The notes: generated by a model not told the origin, from the sequence alone. Counted from the first letter of the stretch, positions 34,492-47,614 are shown. The stretch is DNA of 64,000 bases from Monilinia fructicola (GCA_008692225.1 VICG01000002.1:2091501-2155500), one strand, 5' to 3'. Numbers and translations: made by a program.

Positions 34492-34642
34492 GTTTGTTGA
34501 ATACTCGCTCGATATATAATTATGATTATAAGATGATTCGGTTGTTTGGTTGTTTGGTTATTTGGTTATTTGATTGTTTACTTGTAGGTGGGGATGGAGA
34601 TATTTGATATTTCCTTGAGCATATGAATAGAATTAATGATTG

Positions 34643-34689
34643 GGAGATGGAGATGGAGATGGAGATGAAGATGAAGATGACGACGAAGA
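34643..34689 (+). repeat. GAGATG/GAAGAT hexanucleotide repeat
   Basis: Four GGAGAT-type units grade into GAAGAT and GACGAC units, upstream of the MFS transporter start. Confidence 0.85.
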
Positions 34690-35391
34690 TCTCAATCTAC
34701 AAGACTCGAGTAGAACAGAAAGGTTAACGAATAAAGTAAGTATCAAAGGTTGCGATGGAAGGGAAAGGGTACTGTATGTATATTTATTCCTTAGCGCGTG
34801 TCCCCGTGCCATCCATCCCGTTGAAGTTAACGTCGGGCAGCATCTGGCATGGATCTGTATTATTGTCGTATTATTATTTCACATGATTGATTGCTACCAC
34901 CGCCAGTAAGTAGCCAGATAGATAGAAAGATAGATAGACAGACACAGAGAGAGAGAGATCCTACTCGAGCATATGATCATGATCTACGAAGTAACGATAT
35001 TAGACTCGGACCTCCCGTATTCAAACTCCCAGATTATGGAGATTCCCTTCCGCAGAAGTTGTATGACAGCCATACAAAAGTCATTCTTTCGATGGGGGGA
35101 GGGTACTGACAATCCAATCCCAAGGTCCATCTTGATGCATTAGAGAGGAAAGGGTCCGATATCGATATGGAAGATAATATAATAAGATCCAATCATATCA
35201 AAGAGTATCAAGGAGTGAGGAGAAGATTTTTCTGCATAAGTCGCGCTTGAGCTTGTCATTGGTTGGATATTTGATGATTATGTAATTGATGTGAGCTGGC
35301 TAACTCAATCAAGTTACACTCTGGGCAGAGATTACTAGGAAGGTACGGATCTGATAACTTTAAAATCTTCTCCCCATATTATTGTGATTGA

Positions 35392-35434
35392 GCAACAGAC
35401 CAACAGACCAACAGACCAACAGACCAACAGATCA
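35392..35434 (+). repeat. CAACAGAC tandem array
   Basis: About five consecutive copies of the 8-mer CAACAGAC, the last one diverged to CAACAGAT. Confidence 0.9.
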
Positions 35435-36118
35435 ATGTATTTGATCTATCATCCAAGTGTTTATATCATCATCATCATCAATCACTCACCTGGTTGAATC
35501 CATCCATTAATCAAGTGCCCAGGTGGTGAATGATAGGCCGGGGCGATATACTACTATGCTTCCTATCCTCATCGCATTCGTTTATTATATGGACGTTTTG
35601 AACTTCGTTTTCAAGGTTATCCATGGATCCTTTCCATCTGTCTTTCCTTCCTCGATGCCACCATTATCGCCATGACAATCGTGGTTGGTTGATGTATATT
35701 ATAGCCGTCAAATCTTGAAGCGTCTCCGTTTCCCCTCCTATCATTCATTACTCCCCTGCAAGTCAAGTCTGAAAAACAACAATATTATCGTATTCAAAGT
35801 TCCCATGGCCAACATTATCCTTCACCCTCGGCCACAGTTTCCCTATGGGGATGGAGGATCACGGAAAGTGGAGAACATCTCACATGGATAAGATCTGATA
35901 AGACTTTGGGTCTCTCGTTGTTGATTGTTCTCCTTCGCCTTTTGCACCTGCTGACATCCCTTCACTTCAATCACCAATCATTTGCTTTATTACTTGCAAA
36001 ACATTCCTCAAGAGCCACATGTGGTCCTCAAGGTCTCGACTCTCCAGACTCCAGAGTCTCCAGAGTCTCCACAGTCTCTACAGTCTCAGCTCAAACAATC
36101 AGACGTCAAAATATCACC

Positions 36119-36553
36119 ATGTCATCAAATAAACAACATAAACTTTCCAGATTTCAACCAGAACGATTGGCATTCACAGACTTTATTTTGTGCATCAAAA
36201 GTTTATCTTGTTCATTAGATGATAGTCTGGAATCTGGATATCTCTATACTACTGTAATCATCCGCACCGGAAATGAACCAGTCTCTTGGGACAGCACTTT
36301 TGGAAAATCGTCCGTTGATACCTCATCTCATCACCGGTATCAATATATCATAACCAATCAATCTAATCAGATCCATTTGCTCTACCGTGTTTGTACCTCA
36401 ACATCCATCCAGACTTCAAGGATCAAGCAAAACATACCAGGATCATCACATTCAACAAGTCGTATGGGACTTATGGAAAGCTTTCTTGGTATCAATCATG
36501 CCACTTCAGAGGACCTAAAATTCATTTGGCATGGCATTTTTTCGCAAAACTAA
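36119..36553 (+). CDS. hypothetical ORF, doubtful
   Basis: Open frame of 144 codons from an ATG (MSSNKQHKLSRFQPERL) inside a longer 215-codon frame opening at 35906. The product is polar and Ser/Thr-rich with no family text, TM segment or signal peptide I can defend. A CTCCAGAGT-type repeat (36036-36090) lies just upstream. It could be chance. The next real gene, the carbonic anhydrase, ends 389 bp downstream on the other strand. Confidence 0.2.
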   Translation: MSSNKQHKLSRFQPERLAFTDFILCIKSLSCSLDDSLESGYLYTTVIIRTGNEPVSWDSTFGKSSVDTSSHHRYQYIITNQSNQIHLLYRVCTSTSIQTSRIKQNIPGSSHSTSRMGLMESFLGINHATSEDLKFIWHGIFSQN

Positions 36554-36941
36554 CATAAGTGGGATTTTTTTACGTTTCTTCAAATTCCGATTCTTAAACC
36601 TCAACGAGGTTGGGATCGACGCGCATCTTTTGAAGTTCTTTTTTAAAAATCCCATCAATCTTAGCAACAATGACCTTGATGGAGCTGAAACAAAGTTCAT
36701 ATAAGATAAAAGTCTGGAGCTGTTGATCTTGACACTGCTGCACTTGCTTACTTTTGAGAACTCAAAATGAATGATTGTTTCCGATCGCCTACTTTTTCTT
36801 TCCGTCTCAGAGAGCACACCCAACCAACCATGTTCTTAGATACCGCTCTCCTTCACAAGTCCCAAGATTCATCCAGACTCCCATTAAGGATCCAAACCAC
36901 TTGCTATACGAAAGCAAGATTCAACTAGATCTGCCAATTGA

Positions 36942-37743
36942 CTAAAATTTTACGGCTTCCAATTTTCCACTTTTGAGATCGTATATGAAGCCGGATGTCT
37001 TCTCGGCCAGTTCTTGGCGAATATATGGGTTTTCACGAAGGATGACGATATCATCAATGACTGACTGTTTGAGACTAGAACATGAATCAGCATGACCACT
37101 TTATAGGACAAAGCTTTCATACTCATCAATGGCACCGAATGTCATATTCTCAATCTCATGATGCTTAGTTGGTATACGAGCTTTGAGAGAATTCCGAATG
37201 CCCTCATTCGTGAAGTGAGTAGTTCCACAATCTAGATTCTGGTCAGACATGATGAATTGCAGGCCCAGAGATGAACCAACCTGTATGGTGTATGATCATG
37301 ATTTCATCAAAGCGGAGTAGGGCATCCAGAGCGATGATGTCTTTCAATGCTGGCGCAACATGACCTCCAGCATTTCTTATGACCCCAACTCCATCTGTGA
37401 CATGCTTAGATGCTGTTTATCATTCGAGAAAATCATTGATCTATCGTACCTTCAAGTTGAATATCCAGGAACTTTTCTGGGACTACACGAGGGTCCAAAC
37501 ATGTCACTGCAAATGTTCCTATCAGTGAATTTGAAGAGGAGGGCTTGTGAAATCAAACTTACAAACCACGACATGTGGTGCTTCTTTTCCCATGGCCCCT
37601 AATTCCGCAAGAGTAGGGATCGGTTGGTGTGTTTTGGCAATTTCTCTGTGGCACTGTCAGTTGACATGGCGAGGCATTTATCCAATTTGTGATACTCACG
37701 AGTTGCGCTCAAGCAAAGTTGCAATATTCGTTGCGGTGGACAT
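36942..37743 (-). CDS. beta-class carbonic anhydrase
   Basis: Zinc enzyme interconverting CO2 and bicarbonate, of the short (cab-type) beta class. Six small exons keep phase: 37743..37700, 37645..37563, 37506..37450, 37394..37281, 37231..37123 and 37074..36942, giving 179 residues. The zinc ligands are C45 in VLTCLDPRVVP, H98 and C101 in IIHHTDCGTTHF, with the D47-R49 dyad directly after C45. VIRNAGGHVAPALKDIIALD is the conserved core strand-helix. The zinc site only appears once the intron 37280..37232 is removed, which joins HHT to DCG. The C-terminus IYDLKSGKLEAVKF is the usual last strand. There is no targeting peptide, so it is probably cytosolic. The start ATG has a good CAAAATG-like context. 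No frame break, unlike many genes to its left. Confidence 0.92.
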
Positions 37744-40311
37744 TTTGGTAGATTGGTTTGAGAATGATCGAGAGCTGCTATTTTGGTGATATTTAAATAA
37801 AAGACTCTTGTTTTCTGTTCGTTTAGAAATAATGGCGATTCTTGCAAATCTGTGATGGGGACTAAATTGTCATTTTCTGAGGATATTCGCTCACCTTTAT
37901 AATTTAGAGCCTTCGATCGCATACGTCTCCAGGCCGGCCAACATTGATTACTATCATCAGTTTCTTCGTCTCCATGGTACTTCTCTCCCTGGACTATGAG
38001 AGAATCTACTCGGCATGCAATGAAACGTTAAAAATAATTGGTATTTGGGTACCGGTTTCCGGAAAGAGAATTCATGGAGACAATTCAGAGACATATCTTT
38101 ATGATACCAGTTATCAAACGTGCTTCATAGAGTTCAAGGGTATTGATTTGAGTTTCCGCGGTCAAACTTTTGTGCGTAAATCCATAAGACCGTGATGATA
38201 TCGGTGCATGCAAGAGAATTATTGGCATGTAAACTTGGGTACCTATTTCCATTCCGAGTATTTGAAACTATATCAATCATCGGTTGTTGGAAGAAAGTTC
38301 TGGGTGGAATTTTGTTATCTGGAACAGGTAAGTAATGGCCTTGTGCTTTTTTGTCGCATTGACGTGTCACACTGATCATTTGCGGCGCTTGCTGTTTGTG
38401 TCTTCAAATCCAATACTGTTGGCATCTATAATAGGTAAGTGCTCACCTTGTACATTGTCTCTAAACTTGACGTCAGTGGAGGATCTATGTTAAATAGTCC
38501 TGTGGTCACCGATCACTCACGGAGTTCCCTGATTATTCAATCCACACTAAGGAGCTCGCCATATTTTGGGGGGGAGGGCCTGACATATATCAGATATGCC
38601 TTTCCACAACATGTCAAGAATGTGATGCAAATTCAATTCGACTTTATCCTTCGCTTTATCTTGGTATTTCAATCAGCCCTTTTCAAAAAATAGTCCTTGC
38701 TCCAAATACGATCACTTTACAGTGACTCTTTGTGCTTTCATTCCTACTCGTATATAATCAGCCCACCAACTCCAATATCACCAAACAAAAACCACTCTTC
38801 ACTCTTAATACCGATCTTCCAAGCTGCAAATCATCACGCCCTCTCATGACTAGATAGAGGCACTCTTAGCTAAGGCTGATAGGCAACAAACTAAAGCCCG
38901 GAAAATTCACATCAAATCAACCCATATCGCGAAACTAACATCTCTCAATAATATAATCAGCAATGTTGTGTTACCCCCCTATATGCATTGTCAGCTCGCA
39001 GTTGTATCTACCGAGGATAGAGTTTACGCCTTTTCAGCTTCAAATTCTACACTCAATATGCTTCTTACACAATAGAGTGAGATGATATCAGATACATATT
39101 CTGGTCTATTCTTTATACGCGCTTAGTATACACAAGGTGAGTCTCGTTACTATCATTACCGATCATTAGGTATACTTTCCATCAAGTGATTGAAATACAA
39201 ATTGTATCTTGGATATGAAATTATACACTATATAGACCTCTCAAATATTCTTGAACTCCAGAAATTACCCCTCCATCACCATGTCGTGCAACATATCTCT
39301 AGCATAAGCTGAAGAAACAGGATTGAATCGACGATGTGAAAAGAAGTTAGGACGCTTTGAGATAATTGTACCCTGGTTATCTTTCCGTGTCAATATATCA
39401 CGCCTCACGCCTGGCTCTTCTAAGCTATTAGTTTTGCTGCTTTTATATTCTGTATCATGGGTTTGCATAAATCGCATAAACTCTCTTCCTCTGTAGTACA
39501 GAGCAGTAGAAGTAAGCAGATATTTCGTTTTGTGAACAAGCAAGCGTAAATTAGAAAAAGCAGCGAGAGATCGAGAATTGGCGAGTCCCTCCCCTGTCTT
39601 TCTCATGATCCGGGGTTGCATTTGCAAAAGCAAAGAATGGCCAAAATATCGGCATCAATCTTACACAGACAGGTATTACGTTTTACCATCCCCGGTTTCA
39701 TCACCGGCCCCGCGGCCTTTATTTTTAATCATTAATTTCCAATCAGCTTGCAGATTTCCAAAGCGTTTTCTCCCCACTTGGTGACCACTTCAAGCCCGGT
39801 ATATATAACATATATTAATATATGTGTATTAAGCATATTTCAAAGTAAGACTTCTCGCCTCAAAACTCTATACCTGTTATGCTATACGTCAGCATCTTGC
39901 ACCACAAACGACTGCGCCTCCTCATATCACAAATATAGGTTTTGTGCACGATATGGCGATATGCATCCATCATCAAATATGTGTAAGATTCAAGGACTGA
40001 GGCGGCATTGGCTTGATATATTGATATTCCACGCTTTGTGTGATCACTCTTTCGTTAGATGAAAAAGTGCTATATCATCAGCATACCCAGTGCTCCAATG
40101 GTTTCTGTCTACAGTGGGTTAATTTTGGATGTCTCTTCTGAGATAAAGAAAGAACCAGCAATACGTATTAGCCTCTTATCATTTATTCGATTCCTACGAA
40201 TCAATACTCAGGTCAAAGTCACCATTAAATCCTGAAGCAAGTTCAACTCGGGTACCATATTCATCATTACACTCACCACTGACCCTAGCCTTCACCCCTC
40301 CCCAAACAACC
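37744..40311. other. intergenic, no well-supported gene
   Basis: About 2.6 kb. A polar 122-codon minus frame at 39265-39633 (starting MLLQMQPRIMRKTGEG) is the only long one. It has no family text and is left uncalled. Confidence 0.5.
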
Positions 40312-42204
40312 ATGTCTACATCAACTTCAACCCCTCGAGCTCCCCCACAACCAAAAATGGAATTCCAATTCGTAAACAGCACACCCCTCAACCCTTCTAT
40401 GCCACAAGATCTTGCCGTGCGTGCTCTCATACGAAAGCAAGCCATGAAAAAAGCGAGTGCAGCCCGTCGCCGAGATGGAAATTATGGAAAACATAATAAC
40501 TTGAGACAGTATCCAGTTTTTGTATTGGATGAGAAGATTGATCGTGAAGAGTCGGGGGCTAGGGTTGTTGAAAATGGAGTAAATAGGGACAAGAAAGTCG
40601 CAAACGGGAATGAAAATGGAAAGAATAAGGGAGAAGGGACTGTTGGTGGGGGTAGGTATACGGCAAATACACATAGACAGCTGGAATATCATCCTTCAAA
40701 TTTCGATGCGACAAATAGAGCTGGAACCAAGAATTCAACTGTGAATTCGAACAATAAACATAAGAATCTACATATCATGGCAGAAGACAAAGTGCAAGAA
40801 GAAGAACGAAGTCTTGACTCCACGGACCGAGAGAAACAACGCTGGCATATCAGAATGGGAATGCTTCCATTCAATCCTGCAAACACTATTCCTCCTTCCA
40901 TCTTCTCTCCTACGTCTTACGAAATCATGCTCTCCAAATTCGGCTTCGATATTATGGAACTCTCAACTTTGGCAACTTTGCATGTTGGGAGATCGACCAG
41001 GAGAGCACTGTGCCAAAGCCCAGAGAGTATTGTACATCAGATGAGGACACAGAAACAGTGGAGCTTCTTGAGTTTTCTCCCCAGTATGTTTTTTTCATTT
41101 CACTTCACCTTTCTAGCCTCCACCCATCCTCTTCTCGTCTAAACCAAAACCTAACACACCCTCCCCAAAGCTCGCTATGGCCACAATGCCTGCCTCTCAG
41201 CAGCCGCCGACTGCGTGGTCGCGCGCGCACGGCAGATAATCTCCCCTCCTCAGCAAACATCATTCTGGGAGCCACTCGTACTAGCCCACTACATAACGGC
41301 GCTCGAAACCCTGCAGCGGGCCCTCGACTCCCCGAAGACCCGCTACCAGCCCGAAGTGCTCTGCGCAACCGAGATTCTCGCGCTCTACGAGCTCCTCGAA
41401 CCTTCCGGAGAAGCCGCATGGATTCGTCACTCCGCCGGCGCCGCACGCCTCATCTTATTGCGGACCCCGGAATCCTACACGACGGATTTCGAACGCGCCC
41501 TGTTCATGGGCCACACGGGCCCCATCATGACCGAGGCCCTCCTCAACGGCGAGCGATGCTTTCTCGAACAAGGCGCGTGGCAAACCCTGCTCCTCTCCAT
41601 CATCAGCAAAGACGAATACTACACGATCAGCGACCGCAGCGAGATCGTCGTCCACCTCATCATGACCAAGAGCAACATCCCGGGAACCTTCTGGGACATG
41701 ACGCAGCTCCTCTGCGCGCCGCGCGCCCCGCCCCCCGCCCACATCACCCGCCTGCAGAGCTGGACGCGCGAACTCCGCGCGCGCTTCCTCGCCTGGCGCA
41801 CGCGCTACCGGGAGATCCTGCGCGCCGCCGGCCCCGCCCCCGAAGGCACCATGGAGTACGACCGCAGGGCCAAGGCGTACGCCACCTTCCTCAGCTGCAT
41901 CATGTTTGCGAATCGCCTGGTGGGCTGCGTGAGCGCCGGGGAGCGCGTCGCGCTGGAGCGGGAGACGCAGGGCTTGGCCGGGGAGATGCTGGAGCTGGCC
42001 GGGAGGGTGCGGGGCGCGAGTCGCGCCGCCGATCTGTTCATGCAGCAGACGATCGGGGTGGCCATGGCCATTCGGGCATCGAGGCACGATTTTGAGGAGG
42101 GCGTGGGGAGGAGGGATCCCGGGGGGCTGAGGGATGGGTTTGTGGAGAGGGAGGTTTTCGAGAGGTGGTGTGCGGGGTTTGGGAGGAAGGTGGTGCTTGT
42201 TTAG
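40312..42204 (+). CDS. fungal_trans_2-type regulator without a visible zinc cluster
   Basis: Protein with the fungal-specific transcription factor domain of the PF11951 type. Exons 40312..41083 and 41171..42204 give 601 residues. The N-terminus has the motif usual for this group, FQFVNSTPLNPSMPQDLAVR followed by ALIRKQAMKKASAARRR, then a polar Asn/Lys-rich linker. The middle-homology part starts LPTRYGHNACLSAAADCVVA and continues VLCATEILALYELLE, AAWIRHSAGAARLI and ALLNGERCFLEQGAWQ. No Zn2Cys6 cysteine cluster is present in either exon, so DNA binding, if any, would use the basic N-terminal segment. Exon 2 is markedly GC-rich compared with exon 1 and the flanks. The splice was fixed by joining LP to RYGHN in phase. 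Target genes are unknown. No frame break. Confidence 0.85.
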
Positions 42205-43362
42205 CTTGCGGCCGGCCGGCTGGCTGGCTGTCTTTTGATGAAGGGGGATGGATAGTGTTGGGGAGGAGGGAGGGGTGTTGTGCAGCATGCGGCTTTGAGC
42301 AACGGTGTGTTTGGATTCGCGGCTAAAACTCATTTGAATGCTTTTTAACTTGAGATGTGCAGGTTCGACAATTAAATCGTTGTCAGAACCTAGATCTAGA
42401 TAACTCATGACACCCTTCACTATACATTGTACAAGTAGGCACAGGGCAAAGCAAAGGAAAACTGAACGTCAAAGAACGACTCTACATGAAGATCAGAGGT
42501 CTCAAACATCTCGACGCCTCACACCGGTAGTATATCCATGCAAAAACTACTGTGTATATATATATATACATACATACATATATATATGAAACTGAGTGGT
42601 ATTCCCCATTCCTGTATCCAAAAACCGTTCCGTGAAAAACCCTAGGTATCTATCTAAATTTTCAAAAAATTCCTCCCAATTCCCAGTGGTATCTGTCCTC
42701 CCAAATTCTTTCCTTCCAAGAAGTGCCTGCCGGCCTGTCGTGGTTGCTATGAAAAGCTTTTATACCAATCCATATACCTCCCAAACCAAACCTGACCGAA
42801 TGGAGTCACGTCACATTTTACCCAATGACCAAAAAAATACAATCAAATCAACAATAGAAGAAGAAAAAAACACCAAATCGTCTCCCCAAATGACCTCTCC
42901 CCTCCCCGTGGTCCTTCCTTCGCCAACCTATCCTTGTAGGTTGGCATATAATCAACGACTAATATGCAAAATCCATGGCTTGACTAAATTCCATTGTGGA
43001 GGAATTCGAAAAGACAGACTGGTACTGTCGTATTCTGGTCCCTGGACAGTGGACATTCTTGGCATGGGCATACAGAAAAGTTCCTTGTGGCTGGCTCCTT
43101 GATCCTGGGAAATATATATATGCATGACTGGTTCCATGACTTTAATTCTGTCGAATTTTTTTTCGTGTCCTGGGATTTCCTGACGGGATCGTCTGAGCGG
43201 GCTGGTTCCGCTGTGATGTATCCTTGATGGGGAATCCTTATGGACATGTGTCGGAAAAGTGTAGATATGCTGAGGAAGTAGTGTTAGCCATATTTATCGC
43301 ATGCGAGGGAGAGTGTGGATGTCACACTTACAATAATCCTCAATGTTAATGCAACAACTCAT
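42205..43362. other. intergenic between convergent genes, with hairpin and TA repeat
   Basis: About 1.15 kb. Holds a TATATA/CATA microsatellite at 42552-42588 and a perfect 9-bp stem hairpin with 6-nt loop at 42922-42945 (GCCAACCTA...TAGGTTGGC). No gene supported. Confidence 0.65.
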
Positions 43363-45663
43363 TCAGCCCATGGAGCCGTGGCTAAAGGTACGGCTCATGG
43401 CAGGAACCTGAGTGATTTTCTGAAGAGCCTGAGCCATAGCCTTGATGCATTCATTCGCATTTCTCAAGTTTGTCATGGCATTTGCACTCTCAAGATCATG
43501 CAATTGCTTCACGGCCTCTTGGAGTCTCTTTTCACTTTGGTGATAAATCTCAGCATAGGAAGGTTGCTGGTTGACCACGGGTGGTGTCTTGGCTCTCTTA
43601 ACAGGTTCCTTCTCCGCGGTACTTGGCTCCGTGATGGCATCTTGCTTACGCTTCTTAGAGCCAGTGGCTGGCTTTTCAGTGGGTGGTGGGGATCCACCGG
43701 TACTCCTGGATGTGCATGGGTCATTGTGTACACGCTTCATGTGGTCATAAAGGTTCCAGCGGCGTGGGAAACCATTGCCAGTGACGCCGCGCTCGCAGCC
43801 GTCATACTTGCAAAGGAAAGGCTTATCCCCATGTCCATGCATGGCGTGGGCTTCTCTCTCATGGCGGAGTAAACAGGCTGTGGATGAAAATTTGTTGTCT
43901 GCGCAGGCAGGGATCTTGCAGCGGTATGGCTTCAAATGAGAATCGACAAATTTGCTGTTGCGTGAAATGATTAGCTTGATGGAGATATGTATAAGGGATT
44001 TATGAATCCTACTCGTAATTGCACTTGAGCTTTTCTGGCTTGTGTTGGCAGGCCGAAGTTCCTTCCCACGGACAGTGGTATAATCCATCGGAATGGGTGG
44101 TCACGTTGTGATATAATTGATGATCACGAGCTGAGTTATCAGCATCGAGACTGGAACGTCCCATCAACTTGAAGGACTCCTCTGGCACCTCGGTTCCAGG
44201 GACACGTCTGGCATTGGTGTCGCTAGCAACTTTGGAAGCTCTTGGTCCCATTGGCTTCCTTATGATCCTGTCACCAGTCTTGTAAGGAGGTGAATCCACG
44301 AATTCTTGATGGCCTTGAACATACCTGGGTGATCGACCTTCGGTTGGTGAGTAGTCCAACGGGCTGTTTGTTGAAGACATCATTTGTGGTGGAAGAGTCC
44401 ATTCCTCGGAAATAGGTGTGTGGGGCTTCGAAGATTCAAGTAAAGCAGCATCCCACATTTCTGGAGATCCCATGATAGAGCTGTCAAACAAGACCGAATC
44501 TTGTGCGCTGTGAATGTAACTGGAAATGGTGCTTGAAGCTGCTGTCATACTTGTAGGTAATCCATGGCTACTGGGGAACATATCAAACCCTCCTGTTGTC
44601 AACGACAAAGTAGGTGGTTGCTGGAATCCACTGGTTGCCGGTACCTGGTAATCATTTCCCGCTAATTCATCTCCTGGGTATTGGAATGTGTCGAATGCAG
44701 ATGGAAGATCAAATTGTACTGTTGGGGTATACAGAACAGAGTTTGATGGGCTGGCTGATCTACCTGAAGCATCTGATCTTGCGGAAGAAATTTGATATGG
44801 TGCCTGAGAGGCATTGGTAAAGTAGCCCATTGGCAGAGCACACTCAGATGTCGATGTTGATTGGACTGTCCTTGATGATTCCTGGGATGGGAAGCGGGTC
44901 ATTTCCACTGACTCAAGACCAGAAGCCAAATCGGTAGACCACCGTTGACTTGGCATCTGAGCCACGGGAATATAGAGAGAATCAGAAAATCCATTGGATC
45001 CTTGGGAAGTAGAACCACGGGGTGAGTACTGTAAACCCTCACTCTTTCCGTTCCAGGATAATCCACTGTATTGACCCTGGACAGGTTCTGTATGACGTAA
45101 AGAAAATCCGGTTGTTCCTTGGAATGGAGTTCTTGAATGGAAGCCGCTACACAAGATCTAGGTTAGTGTGCTGTGCATACACTTTTTAAACAACCACAAT
45201 CGCAAATAAACAGAGAAAAACAACAGAACAAGACAACAACATCCGGTAAAAATCCTGTAGTAGCGACACGTTAGTTTTGAAGAGACGAATGCATAGAGGG
45301 GTAGTCTACAGACCAATGGGATTCGCCATGCAGATAAAATGGGCGATTCCGGGATACAAAAAGGCGATGGTGTCCAGAGAAAATGATTGAAACATCCAGG
45401 AGAATAAACATGAACAAATGAGAGGTTGGTGAGTCCTTGGAAGTCCTTGGGTCCATATGGGGTTGGTGTCTTTTCCTTAGGGTATAGTGGTCTCCATTTG
45501 GGGATTTGTTGATAAATTGGAAGATCCTTCTATTCAAAAGAAACGACAGTACTGTTAGTTGATGCTCGATCGTGTTATGGGGGATTATTGTCAGACTTGT
45601 AGTCGACATCGAGTAGGTTACGTACTCATTGGCATAATTGATGCCAGATGCTAAATAGAGCAT
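43363..45663 (-). CDS. C2H2 zinc-finger transcription factor
   Basis: Nuclear DNA-binding protein with a C-terminal C2H2 finger array. Three exons in phase: 45663..45626 (MLYLASGINYAND), 45146..44013 and 43954..43363, giving 587 residues. Residues about 14-390 are Ser/Thr/Pro/Gln-rich and likely an activation region. The fingers lie at about 375-475: YHCPWEGTSACQHKPEKLKC, HLKPYRCKIPACADNKFSST with CLLRHEREAH, and FLCKYDGCERGVTG with FPRRWNLYDHMKRVH. A nuclear-localisation-like TGSKKRKQD and EPVKRAKTPP follow, then a helical/coiled tail (EIYHQSEKRLQEAVKQL). The 58-nt intron 44012..43955 falls inside the finger region. The first intron is unusually long (479 nt). If exon 1 is wrong, translation could begin at a Met in exon 2. 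No frame break. Regulatory targets unknown. Confidence 0.85.
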
Positions 45664-47515
45664 CGTAACCGGCCGGAATAGCCAGTCACATCCTATTGTG
45701 GTTCCTCAAAGTGTTGACAAAAAGGTACCGGGTCCTCTACGCGGCAATTGAAAATGAAAATAAATCCATGGTATCCATGACGGGAAACAGTGCTGAGCCG
45801 GGTTTGATGAAAAGTCGTTATATATAGGTACCCCATGCATGGAAGCTGCATGTAGAACCACCTAAATAAAGCTGGTGCTTGTCGTCAAGTCATCCTTTAG
45901 GACACAGCTGGCGCTGTTGCCCTGGGATGAAGACTCCGGCTGATTAACTGAATTGTACTACGATGCGCTCGCAGGATGTGCGAGCCCACATCTCGGAGCT
46001 GTCGGCAAATAGGTCTGTCTTCGAATGTATAACTGGGTCCCATGGGAAGATATCGGCCGTTTTGGATCCATTTGGAACTCCGGACTCTCCGGTAAATGTA
46101 GAAAGAGAATTTTGCAATCTAGGTGTCCATTTGGGGAAGGTATACTCACCCAAGACCCGATGGAGGTCTCTTGATTTGAAAGCTCATAATTTTGTTTGTC
46201 AGAATGCTCTTGAACCCTCAGAAGAGGTAAAGCATGCTCTCGTCGTGTGGACACACGGTAAGACCATCGAAACTCCTGTGGATGACTGGAAAGCCTGGGA
46301 AATCTGGATATATATGCCTGGGAAAGTCCTTGGAAAGTCCGGGAAGTAGGGATTGCTGTATTGCTAAAAGGAAAAGTACATGATTTTGCTGGCAACATGA
46401 AGATATCCGGGTTTCTAACGGTAAAAGCAAAAGCAAACTCAACGCGCAGCAAAGCAAAAAACGAGCAAAATGGAAAAAACAATATACCTGGCGGATGCCT
46501 TCCTGGAATGAGATTGTGTGTCGAAGCCTGCCATGGTTTCCGGGAGAATGGTCAAGGTCTCCGTGCAAGTCATTTGGGATCCTTTTTTGAAGCAACGGCA
46601 GTGTGCTTTGTCGTATATGTTGCTGAACTATGTGTGCTGGAGATACTACTCTTATGGCCACGGCCTTCTGGTATGAGCAGGAAAAGGTGCTGATGATAAA
46701 ACAATCCGGCTGGATGATCTCTGTTGAGTAGGTTTGCAATTAGAAGGAAAAGCAAAATCAAGTTGGGCAGCTTTGGAAGGGAAGATCCGCAATATACAAG
46801 ATGAACGATGAATGTATGGTCTTAGATGACAGATAAAGAGGCTGACTGAGACTTGAGCAAGGTAAAGGATGAATGAGAATGGCAAGAAAAGAAGAGTTCG
46901 TCCAAGGTGGGGAGGTTGGGCACTTATGCTTTTCAATGGTAACCAAATGGAAGGGGACAAGGTAGGAAACGCACGAAGCTACCAAGCCAAGGAAATGTGA
47001 TATTAGTTGAAGTGTGAAAGGACTGGGGTAATTGATTCGTTAACGAGGATGCTCCTGCCAGGTGAGACATTGATGCGTTGTCTCTTTCCAAATAATCGCT
47101 TGCCCTGTTTGAATTAGCCACGACTTGATATCACTGGTTGGATAATGGTCACCCCTTCACGACTCACCAAAATTAGACGTTGTAGACCTTGTAGACCTTG
47201 TCTGTTCGAATAAAGCTCTCACATCCGCCTTGTTAAATATCCGGGTTTTGGTTTTGTTTCTCTCAAAATAAATATGGATCAAATCATTTGAATTACTGCA
47301 TAATCCCTCTATCGACCAGGTTCTGAATGGATGGAATCATTGGAATGCAGTGAACTGTGCAAGTCGACGAAGCACGGAAGTCACGAAAAACGAGTGCTTG
47401 CCGTGTTTTTTCAAGGATAAGAAATGGGATGACGACGTCTATCTGCTCTAACCTCTAAGAGGAAAACAGAATGTGATAACGTGCATTGCATAAATACTTT
47501 AGTCAAGTACTGTAT

Positions 47516-47614
47516 AGTGTTCAAGTATTCGAGTGTTCAAGTGCTCAAGTGTTCAAGTGTTCAAGTATCTAATCATTGTATCTAACGTATCTAATGTATC
47601 TAATGTATCTAATG
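47516..47614 (+). repeat. two adjacent tandem arrays (GTGTTCAA and GTATCTAAT)
   Basis: Five to six imperfect copies of the 8-mer GTGTTCAA are followed directly by four copies of the 9-mer GTATCTAAT. They lie upstream of the C2H2 gene. Confidence 0.85.

Larger units (their letters stand above)
34492..35905. other. intergenic with simple repeats
   Basis: Upstream flank of the MFS transporter. Contains GTTGTTTG-type repeats (34540-34580), GGAGAT/GAAGAT repeats (34643-34689), a tandem CAACAGAC array (35392-35434) and an ATC repeat (35466-35482). No gene is supported. Confidence 0.6.

Noticed and set aside
35906..36118. Leader part of the 215-codon plus frame
   Set aside because: Encodes a repetitive stretch from the CTCCAGAGT repeat with no conserved features; only the later ATG was kept, at low confidence.
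39265..39633. 122-codon minus-strand frame
   Set aside because: No family text, no splice partners and no signal or TM segment; could be chance in this 2.6-kb gap.
41010..42420. Long alternative frames on both strands over exon 2 of the fungal_trans_2 gene
   Set aside because: High GC removes stop codons in all frames; only the called frame has family text and splices in phase with exon 1.
45958..46739. Minus-strand open frames of 173-174 codons upstream of the C2H2 gene
   Set aside because: They overlap each other in different frames, are rich in Leu/Ser/Phe from pyrimidine-rich sequence, and sit where a long leader or promoter is expected.
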